A stretch of DNA of 64,000 bases, taken from Streptomyces pinistramenti (GTDB lineage Bacteria; Actinomycetota; Actinomycetes; Streptomycetales; Streptomycetaceae). The notes beneath the pieces are model-generated. The model was not told where the DNA came from. It made no database searches and saw only the letters and a list, made by a program, of their open reading frames with translations. Below, piece by piece: positions 36,642 through 46,447 of this stretch (positions are counted from its first letter, which is position 1; the number at the start of each line of letters is the position of its first letter). The stretch spans positions 17,170 through 81,169 of the forward strand of contig NZ_JAJCXB010000032.1 in assembly GCF_020564935.1 (NCBI RefSeq). The letters are read 5' to 3'. The translations under genes and the position numbers were made by a program.

Positions 36642-37685
36642 GTGTCCGAGGCGAACGGACCGCGCCCTACGCTGGAGGCGGTCGCGGCGCGCGCAGGCGT
36701 CTCACGCGCCACGGTCTCGCGCGTGGTCAACGGCGGCGCCGGAGTGCGCGGCACGGTCCAGGAGAAGGTCAGGCGGGCGGTGGCCGAACTGGGCTACGTC
36801 CCCAACAGCGCGGCCCGCGCCCTGGTCACCCGGCGCACCGGCGCGGTCGCCGTGGTCATCGCCGAGCCGGAGACCCGGGTCTTCTCCGACCCGTTCTTCG
36901 GCCGCCAACTGCGCGGCATCAGCCGGGAGCTGTCCGCCGCCGACACCCAGCTGCTGCTCCTCTTCGTGGCGCACCGCGACGACTACGACCGCATCGGCCG
37001 CTATCTGGCGGCCGGACACGTCGACGGGGCGCTGATGTTCTCCCTGCACCGTGACGACCCGCTGCCCGCGATGGCCGCGGGCGCCGGACTGCCGACGGTC
37101 TACGGCGGCCGCCCGGGATGGCCGGGCGCCGAGCGCGAACCGCGGCCGCTGTACGTCGACACCGACAACCGCGACGGCGCCCGGCAGGCCGTCCGCCACC
37201 TCGTCGAACGCGGCCGCCGCCGGATCGCGGTCATCACCGGGCCGCTCGACCAGACCTCGGCCCTGGACCGCCTGCACGGCTACCGCGACGCCCTGGCACC
37301 GGCCGGGCCCGACCCGCGGCTGATCGCCGACGGGGCCTTCACCGCGCACGGCGGCGAGCGGGCGATGGCCCGGCTCCTCGACGCCGTACCGGACCTGGAC
37401 GCGGTCTTCGCCTCGTCGGACCTGATGGCGAACGGCGCGCTGCGCACCCTGCGGGCCCGGGGGCGGCGGGTGCCCGATGACGTGGCGGTGGTCGGCTACG
37501 ACGATCTGGAACCGGCGGCCTGGGCGGATCCGCCGCTGACCACGGTCCGCCAGGACGTGGAGGAGATGGGCCGGCTGATGGCCAGGCTGCTGCTGCGCCG
37601 GCTGGGCACCCAGGGGGCCGGCGGGCCCGCCCTGCGGCCGGTGATCACCGGGGCGGAGCTGGTGATACGTGAGTCGTCGGGGTGA
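36642..37685 (+). CDS. LacI-family transcriptional regulator of the glucanase genes
   Basis: 347 aa. N-terminal helix-turn-helix TLEAVAARAGVSRATVSRVV plus the hinge LGYVPNSAARALVTRRTGA. The ligand-binding core is periplasmic-binding-like, with RKAIVITGP-type (RIAVITGPLDQTS) and DAVFASSDLMANGALRTLRA segments and VPDDVAVVGYDDLEPA. The GTG 36642 has AAGGAG upstream; no ATG is in frame nearby. It probably represses the divergent GH16-GH64 pair through the palindrome until a beta-glucan oligosaccharide binds. Confidence 0.93.
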   Translation: MSEANGPRPTLEAVAARAGVSRATVSRVVNGGAGVRGTVQEKVRRAVAELGYVPNSAARALVTRRTGAVAVVIAEPETRVFSDPFFGRQLRGISRELSAADTQLLLLFVAHRDDYDRIGRYLAAGHVDGALMFSLHRDDPLPAMAAGAGLPTVYGGRPGWPGAEREPRPLYVDTDNRDGARQAVRHLVERGRRRIAVITGPLDQTSALDRLHGYRDALAPAGPDPRLIADGAFTAHGGERAMARLLDAVPDLDAVFASSDLMANGALRTLRARGRRVPDDVAVVGYDDLEPAAWADPPLTTVRQDVEEMGRLMARLLLRRLGTQGAGGPALRPVITGAELVIRESSG

Positions 37686-37769
37686 GGCGGCGCGCGCGGC
37701 CCCGGATGCCCGGTCCGCCGCCGTCCGCCCGTGACCTGCGACGGCGGACTGCGGGTACCGTTCGACGCC

Positions 37770-39407
37770 ATGGGGCAGGAATCGAAGATCGAAGCGGAGA
37801 TCACCGTACGCAGGGCGCTTGAGCTGCCCGCCCTGCGGCGCGGGCTGCCGGAGGTGCTGGCGGGCGCGGACCGGCTGGACCGGCCGGTGCGCTGGGTGCA
37901 CGCCGGAGAGGTGCCGCACATCGCCTCGCTGCTCAAGGGCGGCGAGCTGCTGCTGACCACCGGCCTCGGGCTCGGCTCGCGGCCCACCGAGCAGCGCGCG
38001 TTCATCCACAAGCTCGCCGACCGCGAGATCGCCGCCCTCGTCGTGGAGCTGGGTTCCCGCTTCGCTTCGCTGCCCTCCGCGATGGTCGACGCCGCGCACG
38101 ACTGTGGCCTGCCGCTGATCCAGCTGCACCGCGAGGTCCCGTACGTCACGGTCACCGAAGCGATCCACACCGAGATCGTCAACAGCCACTACACGCTGCT
38201 GCGCCGTGCCGACGAACTCCTGCGGCGCTGTACGGACGTGCTGCTGGCCGGCGGCGGCGCACCCGAAGTGCTGCGGCTGCTGGCCGTCTTCACCGGCAAT
38301 CCGCTCTGCCTGGAGGCCCCCGACGGCAGCCCGCTGTACGCGGCGGGCCCGGAGGCCGACGACGGTGACGGCGGGCCCGCGGACGCCGACCCGCTGGTGG
38401 CCTGGGAAGGACTGCGGGACACCGGCGTCCGGATCGACGTCCCCGGGGGCGGCCACGGCCCGGACGCGGTGCGCGCCCGCCTCGTTCTGCTCCCCGTCAA
38501 CACCCCGCCGGCCCCGGTGCACCGGATCGCCGCCGAACGCGCCGCCGACCTCCTTGCCGTCGTCCTGCTCCAGTCCCGCCAGGAGGAGGTGCTCGCCGCG
38601 CGCGGCCGCGGCGACTTCCTCGCCGACCTGGCCGACGGCCGGGTCTCGGCGGCCGAGGCACCGGGGCAGGCCCGGCTGCTGGGCTTCCGGCCCGGCTCCG
38701 ATCCGGTCCTCCCGATGGTGATGCGGATGCCGGCCCAGCTCCCCTCCCCCGGCAGCTGGGCGGTGCTCGCCCAGGCGCTGCGCGAGGAACTCGCGGCGCC
38801 CGGGGTGCCGGTGCTGCTCGGCGTACGGCCCGTGGAAGGCCGGGTGCCGCTGCTCGTCGCGCTGCGCGCCGGCCAGGACCGGGAAGCGCTCGCCGGCCGG
38901 GTGGCCGCCGCGCTGCACGCCGGGGTGGTGCGCGCCGGCCTGGACCGCCCGTCGGCACAGCACCCGGTGGTCGTCGTCGGCACGGCGGGCGACTGGGCGG
39001 CGGCCGGGTCCGGGCTGCGGCACGCGGCGGAGGCGGCCGCCGCGGCCCAGGGACTGCCGCCGCAGCCCTGGTTCGACGCCCGCCGGCTGGACATCGAACT
39101 GCTGCTGTGGCGGATGCGCGAACACGGCGAGGAGGGGGTGCTCGCGGACTTCGTGGACCGCGCCATCGGCCCGCTCCTGCGCCACGACAGGAGTGCCCGC
39201 CAGCCACTGCTGCCGACCCTTGAGGCGTATCTGGCCAGCGCGGGCCGCAAGGCCGAGACGGCCCGCGACCTGAACGTCAACCGGCAGACCCTGTACGACC
39301 GGCTGGCCCGCATCGCCCAGCTCCTGGACACCGATCTGGAGGACCCGCAGACGGTGCTGGGCCTCCGGCTGGCCCTCCGCGCCCGCCGGCACGCGGAGCG
39401 GGGGTAG
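37770..39407 (+). CDS. PucR-family transcriptional regulator
   Basis: 545 aa. N-terminal PucR ligand domain (residues ~10-125: ITVRRALELPALRRGLPEVL, GGELLLTTGLGLGS). The middle part is GAF-like, and the C-terminal helix-turn-helix is LEAYLASAGRKAETARDLNV followed by NRQTLYDRLARIAQLL. Such regulators control amino-acid, purine or polyamine metabolism; the target is not evident, since neither neighbour is a metabolic enzyme. ATG 37770; GTG codons upstream have no ribosome binding site. Confidence 0.9.
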   Translation: MGQESKIEAEITVRRALELPALRRGLPEVLAGADRLDRPVRWVHAGEVPHIASLLKGGELLLTTGLGLGSRPTEQRAFIHKLADREIAALVVELGSRFASLPSAMVDAAHDCGLPLIQLHREVPYVTVTEAIHTEIVNSHYTLLRRADELLRRCTDVLLAGGGAPEVLRLLAVFTGNPLCLEAPDGSPLYAAGPEADDGDGGPADADPLVAWEGLRDTGVRIDVPGGGHGPDAVRARLVLLPVNTPPAPVHRIAAERAADLLAVVLLQSRQEEVLAARGRGDFLADLADGRVSAAEAPGQARLLGFRPGSDPVLPMVMRMPAQLPSPGSWAVLAQALREELAAPGVPVLLGVRPVEGRVPLLVALRAGQDREALAGRVAAALHAGVVRAGLDRPSAQHPVVVVGTAGDWAAAGSGLRHAAEAAAAAQGLPPQPWFDARRLDIELLLWRMREHGEEGVLADFVDRAIGPLLRHDRSARQPLLPTLEAYLASAGRKAETARDLNVNRQTLYDRLARIAQLLDTDLEDPQTVLGLRLALRARRHAERG

Positions 39408-39437
39408 CGGCGGGCCCGCGCCTGCACCGGGCCCCGC

Positions 39438-40598
39438 TCAACCGGAGTGGCCGCCTCCGGGCTGCGTCAGCTCGTCGTAGACGCTGAGCACCTGCGCGAC
39501 CGTGTCGTCCTCCGTCGGCCAGCCCGCCGCCTGGACGGGACCTGCGGCGGCCAGCGTGGCCCGCCGTACCGGATCGGCGAGCAGTCCGGTGACCGTACGG
39601 GCGAGAGCCGCGGCGTCGCCGTGGCGGACCAGCTCGGCGGCCCGGCCCACGAGTTCGCGGGTGCCGCCGCTGTCGATGGCCACCAGCGGGACACCGGCCC
39701 GCAGCGCCTCCTGGGCCAGCAGCGGCCGGGCCTCCCAGTGGCCGGCGAGTACCACCACATCGGCCGCGGCGACGAGTTCGGGGACGTTGCCGCGGCGGCC
39801 GGCCAGCAGCACCGGCAGCTGCTCGGTGTCGATCCGCCGCTGGAGCGCGGGCCGCTGCGCGCCCTCACCCGCGATGACCAGCAACGGCTGCGGATCCAGC
39901 GCGCACCAGGCGTGCGCGGCGTCCAGCAGCAGGTCGTGGCCCTGGTGCGGTTCGAGGCGGCCGACGGAGACGATCAACGGGCGGTCCACCGCGCCCAGTT
40001 CGGCCCGTTCCTTGTGCCGCGTCCGGTCGGGGTCCGCGGGTGGTACTGCGGCTTCACGGGGGCGCGTGAGGGTGACGGGCGCCAGCCGGGCGTCACGCGC
40101 GCCCCGTTCGCGCGCCCGGTCGACGAGGTCGGAGCAGGCACCCAGGACGACGGCTGCGGCCCGCGCGACCCTGCGCTCCATCAGATGCACGAGCCGGGCC
40201 CGCGCGCCCTCGGGGTGCGCCCTGGTGTGCCAGGTGACGACGAGCGGAACCCGTCCGCCCCGGGGGCCCCGCAGCCCGCGCACCGCCAGCACGGCGCGCA
40301 GCCCGGCCCGCAGTCCGTGCGCGTGCACCACGTCGGCGCCCCAGCAGGCGCTGCGCAGCGAGGCCAGGCTCACCGGGTCCGTACGCGGCGCCACCTGCGC
40401 GAACCGGGCGCCGGCCGCGGTGAATCCGTACGTCTCGTCGGCCTCGCGGGGAGCGCAGACGGTCACCTGGACGCCGCGCGCCACCAGCCCTGCGGCCAGC
40501 GAACGGACATGGGCGGCGCTGCCGGTGGCGCCGTGTCCCAGCACCTGGACCGTGCGCAGCGGCGCGCGGCCGTGCGACGGGGGCGGTGTGCTGGTCAC
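39438..40598 (-). CDS. Glycosyltransferase family 4 (GT-B fold)
   Basis: 386 aa. Starts TSTPPPSHGRAPLRTVQVLG, with GHGATGSAAHVRSLAAGLVA in the nucleotide-sugar loop. The C-terminal half has LIVSVGRLEPHQGHDLLLDA and GHWEARPLLAQEALRAGVPL, the ExxPLLxxEAxxxGxP variant of the EX7E motif. Acts on an unidentified acceptor, perhaps in cell-envelope polysaccharide. GTG 40598 has AGGAG 9 nt upstream. It follows the WecA-like gene with a 342-bp gap. Confidence 0.85.
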   Translation of the reverse strand: MTSTPPPSHGRAPLRTVQVLGHGATGSAAHVRSLAAGLVARGVQVTVCAPREADETYGFTAAGARFAQVAPRTDPVSLASLRSACWGADVVHAHGLRAGLRAVLAVRGLRGPRGGRVPLVVTWHTRAHPEGARARLVHLMERRVARAAAVVLGACSDLVDRARERGARDARLAPVTLTRPREAAVPPADPDRTRHKERAELGAVDRPLIVSVGRLEPHQGHDLLLDAAHAWCALDPQPLLVIAGEGAQRPALQRRIDTEQLPVLLAGRRGNVPELVAAADVVVLAGHWEARPLLAQEALRAGVPLVAIDSGGTRELVGRAAELVRHGDAAALARTVTGLLADPVRRATLAAAGPVQAAGWPTEDDTVAQVLSVYDELTQPGGGHSG

Positions 40599-40940
40599 GT
40601 GCTGGGGCTCCTGGGTCGGCGGACGGTAGGACCGTACCGGCTGGACGGTCCGTGGGCGACAAGGCGCTGTGTACCGCGGTGAGTTGTACGGGCCCTCCGG
40701 GTGCTGCGGGGCTCCCGTACGGCTGCCCCGGTACGAGCGCGTCACACGGGCCGTACGACGGGAGGCGGGGCACGCCGGGCTCGCGCACCGCGCCCCAGGA
40801 TGCCAGCCCTTCGGCGTCAATTCGGCACCGTTCGCCCGCCGTTCAGGTGGGATGTCTCACCTGCATCCCCGCCGGACCACTCACATGGGTGACAAAACAC
40901 CCGTTCCCGTAACCGGGGGTACGGGCTCCCGGGGCGCGGC
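40599..40940. other. Intergenic region between WecA-like and glycosyltransferase genes
   Basis: 342 bp. CCCGTA (40906-40911) and TACGGG (40920-40925) can pair just after the WecA-like stop. No convincing gene or ribosome binding site; likely a promoter for the glycosyltransferase. Confidence 0.5.
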
Positions 40941-41807
40941 TCAGAGCGCGGCGGCCGCCCGGCTGATGCGGTCACCCGCCGCCGCGGCGGCGATCAGGGC
41001 GGCGGCGTGCGCGGCCAGGCCCGTGCGGCCGTTGCCGGCCACGATCGCCAGGCCGATGGCGGCGCCGAGCGCGTGCGCGCCCGCGTCGCCGATCATGGTG
41101 CGTTCGCCGAGGTCGTCGGCGAGTACCGCGGCCGCCGCCCCGACCGGCGCGGCGGACAGCGGGCCGGCCGCCCCGCCGCGCAGCAGTCCCGGGGCGCCGA
41201 GGGCGAGCACGGCGCCCGCGGCCCGTCCGGGCCGGACGTCGAGGAGGTTCACGAGGTGGGCCGATCCCGCGATGACCACGCCGGCGAGCAGCGCGTCGGC
41301 CGGCCGGTTCCTGAGCAGGGCGCCGGCGGTGAGGCCCGCCGCGCCGATCCCGAAGAGCTTGACGGTGCCGCTGGTGATCTCGCCGGTGCGGAGCGCCGAG
41401 AGGTGGGCCCGGAATCCGCGCCGGAGGTCGCCGGCGCCGGCCGCGTCGTCGTACGCCCCGCAGGCGCCCGCGGCGAGCACCGCGAGGGCCGCGGCGGTCC
41501 GGGTACGGGCGGGCAGCCGTGGCGCGGTGGCGGCGGCGAGGGCGGTGCCTGCGGCGGTCGCGAGGCCCGCGTGCAGGTCAACGGTCCGGCCCGCGTGGTT
41601 CGTCCGCTGCCATCGGGCGCTGCCGCCCGGCGGCCGGCGCCGCAGCGCCTCATAGGCGGCGCGGGTCGTCCCGGCCGCCCCGAGAAGCGTCCGTGTCCGG
41701 CCCGGCATCCTGCCGCGTCCGTTCTCCGCCCACGCCGCCACGCCGCTTCTCCCCTCGCCCGGCATCACGCCGCGCTCCTCCGGCCGCCCGGCTTCCCGAG
41801 GGCTCAC
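40941..41807 (-). CDS. Polytopic membrane protein resembling WecA/MraY phosphoglycosyltransferases
   Basis: 288 aa, Ala/Gly-rich with about eight hydrophobic segments. Motifs of the polyprenyl-phosphate transferase superfamily appear in order: YDDAAGAGDLRRGFRAHLSA (DD of the Mg site), GTVKLFGIGAAGL, AHLVNLLDVRPGRAAGAVLA (NxxDxxxGxA), and TMIGDAGAHALGAAIG (GDxGA). The usual N-terminal helices are short. It could transfer a sugar phosphate to undecaprenyl phosphate. GTG start 18 bp after recN's stop, so probably co-transcribed with recN. Confidence 0.65.
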   Translation of the reverse strand: MSPREAGRPEERGVMPGEGRSGVAAWAENGRGRMPGRTRTLLGAAGTTRAAYEALRRRPPGGSARWQRTNHAGRTVDLHAGLATAAGTALAAATAPRLPARTRTAAALAVLAAGACGAYDDAAGAGDLRRGFRAHLSALRTGEITSGTVKLFGIGAAGLTAGALLRNRPADALLAGVVIAGSAHLVNLLDVRPGRAAGAVLALGAPGLLRGGAAGPLSAAPVGAAAAVLADDLGERTMIGDAGAHALGAAIGLAIVAGNGRTGLAAHAAALIAAAAAGDRISRAAAAL

Positions 41808-41825
41808 GGTCCGCTCCCCGCCGGT

Positions 41826-43565
41826 TCAGCGTCCCGTGCGGGCCGTTTCCAGTAGTTCCTCGGCGTGCGCGCGGGCTGTTTCGGAGTCCTCCTGGCCGGC
41901 CAGCATCCGGGAGAGTTCACGGACCCGCTCCTCGCCCTCCAGGACCGTGACGCCGCTCCTGGTGACCGAGCCGTCGTGGGTCTTCTCCACCAGCAGCTGC
42001 CGGTCGGCGAACGCCGCGACCTGCGGGAGGTGCGTGACGACCACGACCTGCGCCGACCTGGCGAGCCTGGCCAGCCGCCTGCCGACCTCGACGGCCGCCT
42101 TGCCGCCGACCCCCGCATCGACCTCGTCGAAGAGGTACGTCGGCACCGGGTCGGATCCGGCGAAGACGACCTCCACGGCGAGCATCACGCGGGAGAGTTC
42201 ACCGCCGGACGCCCCCTTGGCGATCGGCCGGGGCGGTGCGCCCGGGTGCGGGGCGAGGAGGAGTTCCACCTCGTCGGCGCCGGTCGGTCCGTAGGCGACG
42301 GCACGGCCGCCGACCTCGATGCCCTCGGTCTCGGCCGCCACCTCGGTCTGGCGGATCGCGACGCTCACCCGGGCGTGCGGCATGGCGAGTTCGGCGAGTT
42401 CCGCGGTCACCGCGTCCGCGAACCGGCCGGCCGATGCGGTCCGGGCGTCGGTCAACGCCTGTGCCAGTTCGCCCAGTTCGGCACGGAGTGCGTCGCGCTC
42501 GACGGTCAGCCCGCCGATCCGGTCGTCGTCGCCGTCCAGCTCGGCGAGGCGCGCGGCGCTCTCCTCGGACCAGGCCAGCACGGCGGCGATGTCCTGGCCG
42601 TACTTGCGCGTCAGGTGGGTCAGAGCCGCGCGGCGCTCCTCGACCGCGGCGAGCCGCAGCGGGTCGGCGTCCAGGCCGTCCGCGTAACCGGCGAGATCGC
42701 CCGCGACGTCGGCCATCAGGATGCCGATCTCGCCGAGCCGGTCGGCCAGTGCGGACAGCTCCTGGTCGTGGCTGCGCACCGCCTCCAGCGCACGGTGCGC
42801 GCCGGCGACGAGGGTCGCGGCGTCCACGCTCTCCAGGTCCTCGGGGTTGCCTGCCAGCGCGGTGTGCGCCGCGCTCGCCGCCGACGCCAGGGCCTCCGCG
42901 TGGCCGAGCCGCTCGGCCTCCGCGGCGAGTTCGGTGTCCTCGTCCGGCTGCGGTTCGGCCGCAGCGATCTCGTCGAGGCCGAACCGCAGCAGGTCGGCCT
43001 CCTGGGACCGCTCGCGGGCCAGGGTCGTCAGCCCGTCCAGCTCCGTGACGACGGCGCGCAGCCTGCGGTGGGCGGCCGCGTACTTGGCGAGCGGTACCGC
43101 GACGGTGTCACCGGCGTAGCGGTCCAGGGCCTCGCGCTGGCGGGCCGGGCGCAGCAGTCCCTGCTGGTCGGTCTGGCCGTGCACGGCCACCAGGTCGTCC
43201 GCCAACTCCCCCAGCAGGCCGACCGGGACGGACCGGCCGCCGACGTGGGCGCGCGAGCGGCCCTCGGCCGAGACGGTGCGGCTGATCAGCAGCGCCCCCT
43301 CGTCGAGCTCCGCACCGGCCTCCTCGGCACGTACGGCGGCCGGGGCGGTCGCCGCCATGGTGACGCGGCCCTCCACGACCGCCGATTTGGCGCCGATCCG
43401 CACCAGGGCGGGGTCGGCGCGCCCGCCGAGCAGCAGGCCGAGGCTGGTGACGACCATGGTCTTGCCCGCACCTGTCTCACCCGTCACCGCCGTGAAGCCC
43501 GGGGACAGCTCGACAACGGCGTCGTCAATGACGCCCAGGGACCGGATCCGCATCTCCTCCAACAC
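41826..43565 (-). CDS. recN: DNA repair protein RecN
   Basis: 579 aa SMC-like ATPase. N-terminal MRIRSLGVIDDAVVELSPGF and the P-loop TGETGAGKTMVVTSLGLLLG; long coiled-coil arms in the middle; C-terminal signature KGASGGELSRVMLAVEVVFA and Walker B YLFDEVDAGVGGKAAVEVG. It acts in double-strand-break repair. The GTG at 43565 is chosen: AAGG 8 nt upstream; the ATG at 43553 lies too close to GGAGGAG. Confidence 0.95.
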   Translation of the reverse strand: MLEEMRIRSLGVIDDAVVELSPGFTAVTGETGAGKTMVVTSLGLLLGGRADPALVRIGAKSAVVEGRVTMAATAPAAVRAEEAGAELDEGALLISRTVSAEGRSRAHVGGRSVPVGLLGELADDLVAVHGQTDQQGLLRPARQREALDRYAGDTVAVPLAKYAAAHRRLRAVVTELDGLTTLARERSQEADLLRFGLDEIAAAEPQPDEDTELAAEAERLGHAEALASAASAAHTALAGNPEDLESVDAATLVAGAHRALEAVRSHDQELSALADRLGEIGILMADVAGDLAGYADGLDADPLRLAAVEERRAALTHLTRKYGQDIAAVLAWSEESAARLAELDGDDDRIGGLTVERDALRAELGELAQALTDARTASAGRFADAVTAELAELAMPHARVSVAIRQTEVAAETEGIEVGGRAVAYGPTGADEVELLLAPHPGAPPRPIAKGASGGELSRVMLAVEVVFAGSDPVPTYLFDEVDAGVGGKAAVEVGRRLARLARSAQVVVVTHLPQVAAFADRQLLVEKTHDGSVTRSGVTVLEGEERVRELSRMLAGQEDSETARAHAEELLETARTGR

Positions 43566-43905
43566 GGATACGACCTTACGAGGTTCCACGACCGCCCCGC
43601 GACGGCCTCCCCACCTCTCCTGCCCCGGACACTGCGGAAAACCCCACCCGAAGGCTGCGGAACCCCTCATGGTCCTGGGCATTCCCGACCGGCACGCTGA
43701 GCACGGATCCGATCGCGGAACGGAACGGACCGGAAGCGGGGCCGGGAAACGGAAACGGGAGGAAAGGTGCGTTCGTGGCCGACGGACCGGCCCGCGCCAC
43801 GCCCGCCGTGACCTTCGGCGGCACGGACCGGAGCCACCCGGCCGCCTCCCGGCACGCCCCGCCCGGCCCCGGTCCCCTCCCATCCCCTCCCACAAGGAGT
43901 CCTCC
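43566..43905. other. Divergent region between recN and the S41 peptidase gene
   Basis: 340 bp, no supported gene. Contains the AAGGAG ribosome binding site of the peptidase (43894-43899) and presumably two promoters. No LexA-type palindrome was recognised before recN. Confidence 0.6.
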
Positions 43906-45444
43906 ATGCCGCTCGCCCGCACGGCGAAGAATTCCGGTGTGCCCCGACCCTCCGGCGGCCGTCCCGGGAACGCGCCCCCGGACAGCCCCGGGACGCCCGG
44001 CCGCGGCCCGGGGCGGGCCCGGCGCACCGCGCACGCGGCCCTTTTACTGGCCACGCTGACGACACTGACCGCCACCGCCTCACCGGCCCCCGCAGCGCCG
44101 TCCCCCACGGACCGCACCGCCCCCCTGGAGGGCGTCTGGCGGACCGACGGCTACGGCACCCTCGTCACCATCGAGGGCCGTCGGCTGCGGACGTACGAGA
44201 CCACCGCCGTCAGCTGCCTGCCGGGCTCGGTCCTCGGCACCCGTACCGGGGCGCCGGGTCCGCACGGCCGCAGCGTGTTCACCGTGCCGGACGGCGCCCC
44301 GCTGACCGTGACACCCGCAGGGGCCGGCCGCGCGCGGATGTCCTCGCCGGACGCCGTGGGCCACCGCACCCTGCACCGCGTCGGCACGCTGCCCGGCCGC
44401 TGCCGCAGGCCCGCCGCCCGCGACCCCCGTGCGGTGTTCGGCGTCTACTGGCAGACCTTCGCCGAGAACTACCCGTTCTTCCGCGCGAAGAAGATCGACT
44501 GGGCGGCGGTACGCGACCGCTACCGCCCCCGCATCACCGCCACCACCAGCGACGACGAACTCTTCGCCGTCCTGCGGGAGATGATCGAGCCGCTGCACGA
44601 CGCACACACCCGGGTGGTCGCGGGGCCCGATCAGTGGTTCGCGGGGAAACGGCCGGGAACCGTCCTTCCCACACCCGGGTTCACGGCCCGTATCGACAAG
44701 GCGATAGCGGCGAACCTCGGCCCCGGCGTCACCCGGCGCAGCTGGGCCCAGGGCAAGATCGCCTACGCCGGCCTGCCGGACCGCGTCGGCTACCTGCGCG
44801 TCACGCAGTTCGCCCGGTACACGCAGGACGGTTCCTTCGCGAGCGACGCCGCCGAGCTGGACCGGGCGCTGGACGCGGTGTTCACGCGGGCCAGGACGCA
44901 GGGCCCCGGGGCGCTGCGCGGGCTCATCGTCGATCTCCGGCTCAACGGCGGCGGATACGACCCGCTCGGGCTGCGCATCGCCTCCCGGCTGACCGACCGC
45001 CCCTACCTCGCGTACGCCAAGCGGGCCCGCAACGACCCGCACGACCCGGGGAAGTTCACCACGCCGGAGCCGGTCCGCGTCCGGCCGCACCGCGGCCCGG
45101 TGTTCACCGGGCCGGTGGCGGTGCTGACCGGGCGACTGACGATCAGTGCAGGCGAGACGTTCACCCAGTCCCTGATGGGCCGCTCACCCGCGCCCGTCCG
45201 GATCGGCGAGAACACCCAGGGAGTGTTCTCCGACATCCTGGAGCGCGCGCTGCCCGGCACATGGCAGCTCGGGCTCCCGAACGAGGAGTTCCTGACCGCC
45301 GGCGGACGCACCTTCGACGGTCCCGGCATACCCCCCGCGATCCGCACCCCGGTCTTCGCGGACGACGATCTCGACGCGCTCCGCGACCCCGCGCTCACCC
45401 GCGCCCGCGCCCTGCTGTCGGGCCGGGCGACGGCCACCGGGTGA
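43906..45444 (+). CDS. Secreted S41-family (C-terminal-processing-like) peptidase
   Basis: 512 aa. A signal peptide with an Arg-rich n-region and LLLATLTTLTATASPAPAAP (about residues 46-65). The S41 fold follows: FGVYWQTFAENYPFFRAKKI (N-terminal bundle), then RGLIVDLRLNGGGYDPLGLR and the catalytic Ser region VLTGRLTISAGETFTQSLMG, with Lys expected ~25 residues after. A PDZ domain is not evident. It probably cleaves proteins or peptides at their C-termini outside the cell. It interrupts the usual nadK-recN adjacency on the opposite strand. Confidence 0.85.
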   Translation: MPLARTAKNSGVPRPSGGRPGNAPPDSPGTPGRGPGRARRTAHAALLLATLTTLTATASPAPAAPSPTDRTAPLEGVWRTDGYGTLVTIEGRRLRTYETTAVSCLPGSVLGTRTGAPGPHGRSVFTVPDGAPLTVTPAGAGRARMSSPDAVGHRTLHRVGTLPGRCRRPAARDPRAVFGVYWQTFAENYPFFRAKKIDWAAVRDRYRPRITATTSDDELFAVLREMIEPLHDAHTRVVAGPDQWFAGKRPGTVLPTPGFTARIDKAIAANLGPGVTRRSWAQGKIAYAGLPDRVGYLRVTQFARYTQDGSFASDAAELDRALDAVFTRARTQGPGALRGLIVDLRLNGGGYDPLGLRIASRLTDRPYLAYAKRARNDPHDPGKFTTPEPVRVRPHRGPVFTGPVAVLTGRLTISAGETFTQSLMGRSPAPVRIGENTQGVFSDILERALPGTWQLGLPNEEFLTAGGRTFDGPGIPPAIRTPVFADDDLDALRDPALTRARALLSGRATATG

Positions 45445-45505
45445 ACGTCCTCGCGTGAGAGGCGCCGGGCGGGGACGCCGGCCGACGGCTCCCGCCCGCC
45501 GCGGG

Positions 45506-46447
45506 TCAGTGCGGTGCGCCGCGCCAACCGGCCACCGGGAGCGCGAACTTGGCGACCAGACGGTCCGTGAAGGAGGCGTGGTGCAGCCGGGCCAGGCGCA
45601 CCGGTACGGCACCGCGCCTGACCTCCACCCGTGCACCGGCGGGCAGTTCGACGCTGCGCCGGCCGTCGCACCACAGCACGCCGTGCGGCGTCTTGGGCTG
45701 GACCTCCACCGCGAGGACCGACTTGGGCGAGGTGACCAGCGGCTTGGCGAACAGCGCATGGGCACTGATCGGGACCATCAGCAGCGCCTCGACCTCGGGC
45801 CAGACGACCGGTCCTCCGGCCGAGAAGGCATAGGCGGTCGAGCCGGTCGGGGTGGCACAGACGACGCCGTCGCCGCCGAAACGCGAGACCGGCCGGCCGT
45901 CGACCTCCGTGACGACCTCCAGCATCCGCTCCCGCGCGGCCTTCTCCACGGACGCCTCGTTCAGCGCCCAATCGGTGTGCACGATGCTGCCGTTGTTGCG
46001 GACCAGCACGTCGAGCGTCATCCGCTCCTCGACCTCGTACGCGCGGGTGACGACCCGGTCGACGACCTTGTCGAGATCGTCCCGCTCGGCCTCCGCCAGG
46101 AAGCCCACCCGGCCGAGGTTGACGCCGAGCATCGGCACCCCGGAGGTCCGGGCGAAGTCGGCGCCGCGCAGCAGGGTGCCGTCCCCGCCGAGCACCACCA
46201 GCAGTTCGCAGCCCTCGGCCGCCCGCTGCTCGGACTCGACGCGTTCCACCTCGGGGGGCAGCGGCAGATCGGCGGCCTCCTCGGCCAGCACCCGCACGCC
46301 GATCCGGTGGCGCAGCAGTCCCTGGACGACGCGTTCGGCGCTGCGGATGGCCGCCGGGCGGCCGGTGTGTGCGAGCAGGAAGACGGTCCGCGCCGCACCG
46401 CCTCCCGGTTGTGGTGCGCGGTCTTCAACTGCCTGTGTTGTGGTCAA
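45506..46447 (-). CDS. nadK: NAD kinase
   Basis: 313 aa. ATP-binding LLVVLGGDGTLLRGADFA (GGDGT), then LGVNLGRVGFLAEAE, ALNEASVEKAARERM and the CATPTGSTAYAFSAGGPVVW motif. It makes NADP from NAD. The TTG start overlaps the tlyA stop (TTGA, 46444-46447); the frame extends upstream but loses codon bias. Order tlyA-nadK-recN is conserved in actinobacteria. Confidence 0.95.
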   Translation of the reverse strand: MTTTQAVEDRAPQPGGGAARTVFLLAHTGRPAAIRSAERVVQGLLRHRIGVRVLAEEAADLPLPPEVERVESEQRAAEGCELLVVLGGDGTLLRGADFARTSGVPMLGVNLGRVGFLAEAERDDLDKVVDRVVTRAYEVEERMTLDVLVRNNGSIVHTDWALNEASVEKAARERMLEVVTEVDGRPVSRFGGDGVVCATPTGSTAYAFSAGGPVVWPEVEALLMVPISAHALFAKPLVTSPKSVLAVEVQPKTPHGVLWCDGRRSVELPAGARVEVRRGAVPVRLARLHHASFTDRLVAKFALPVAGWRGAPH

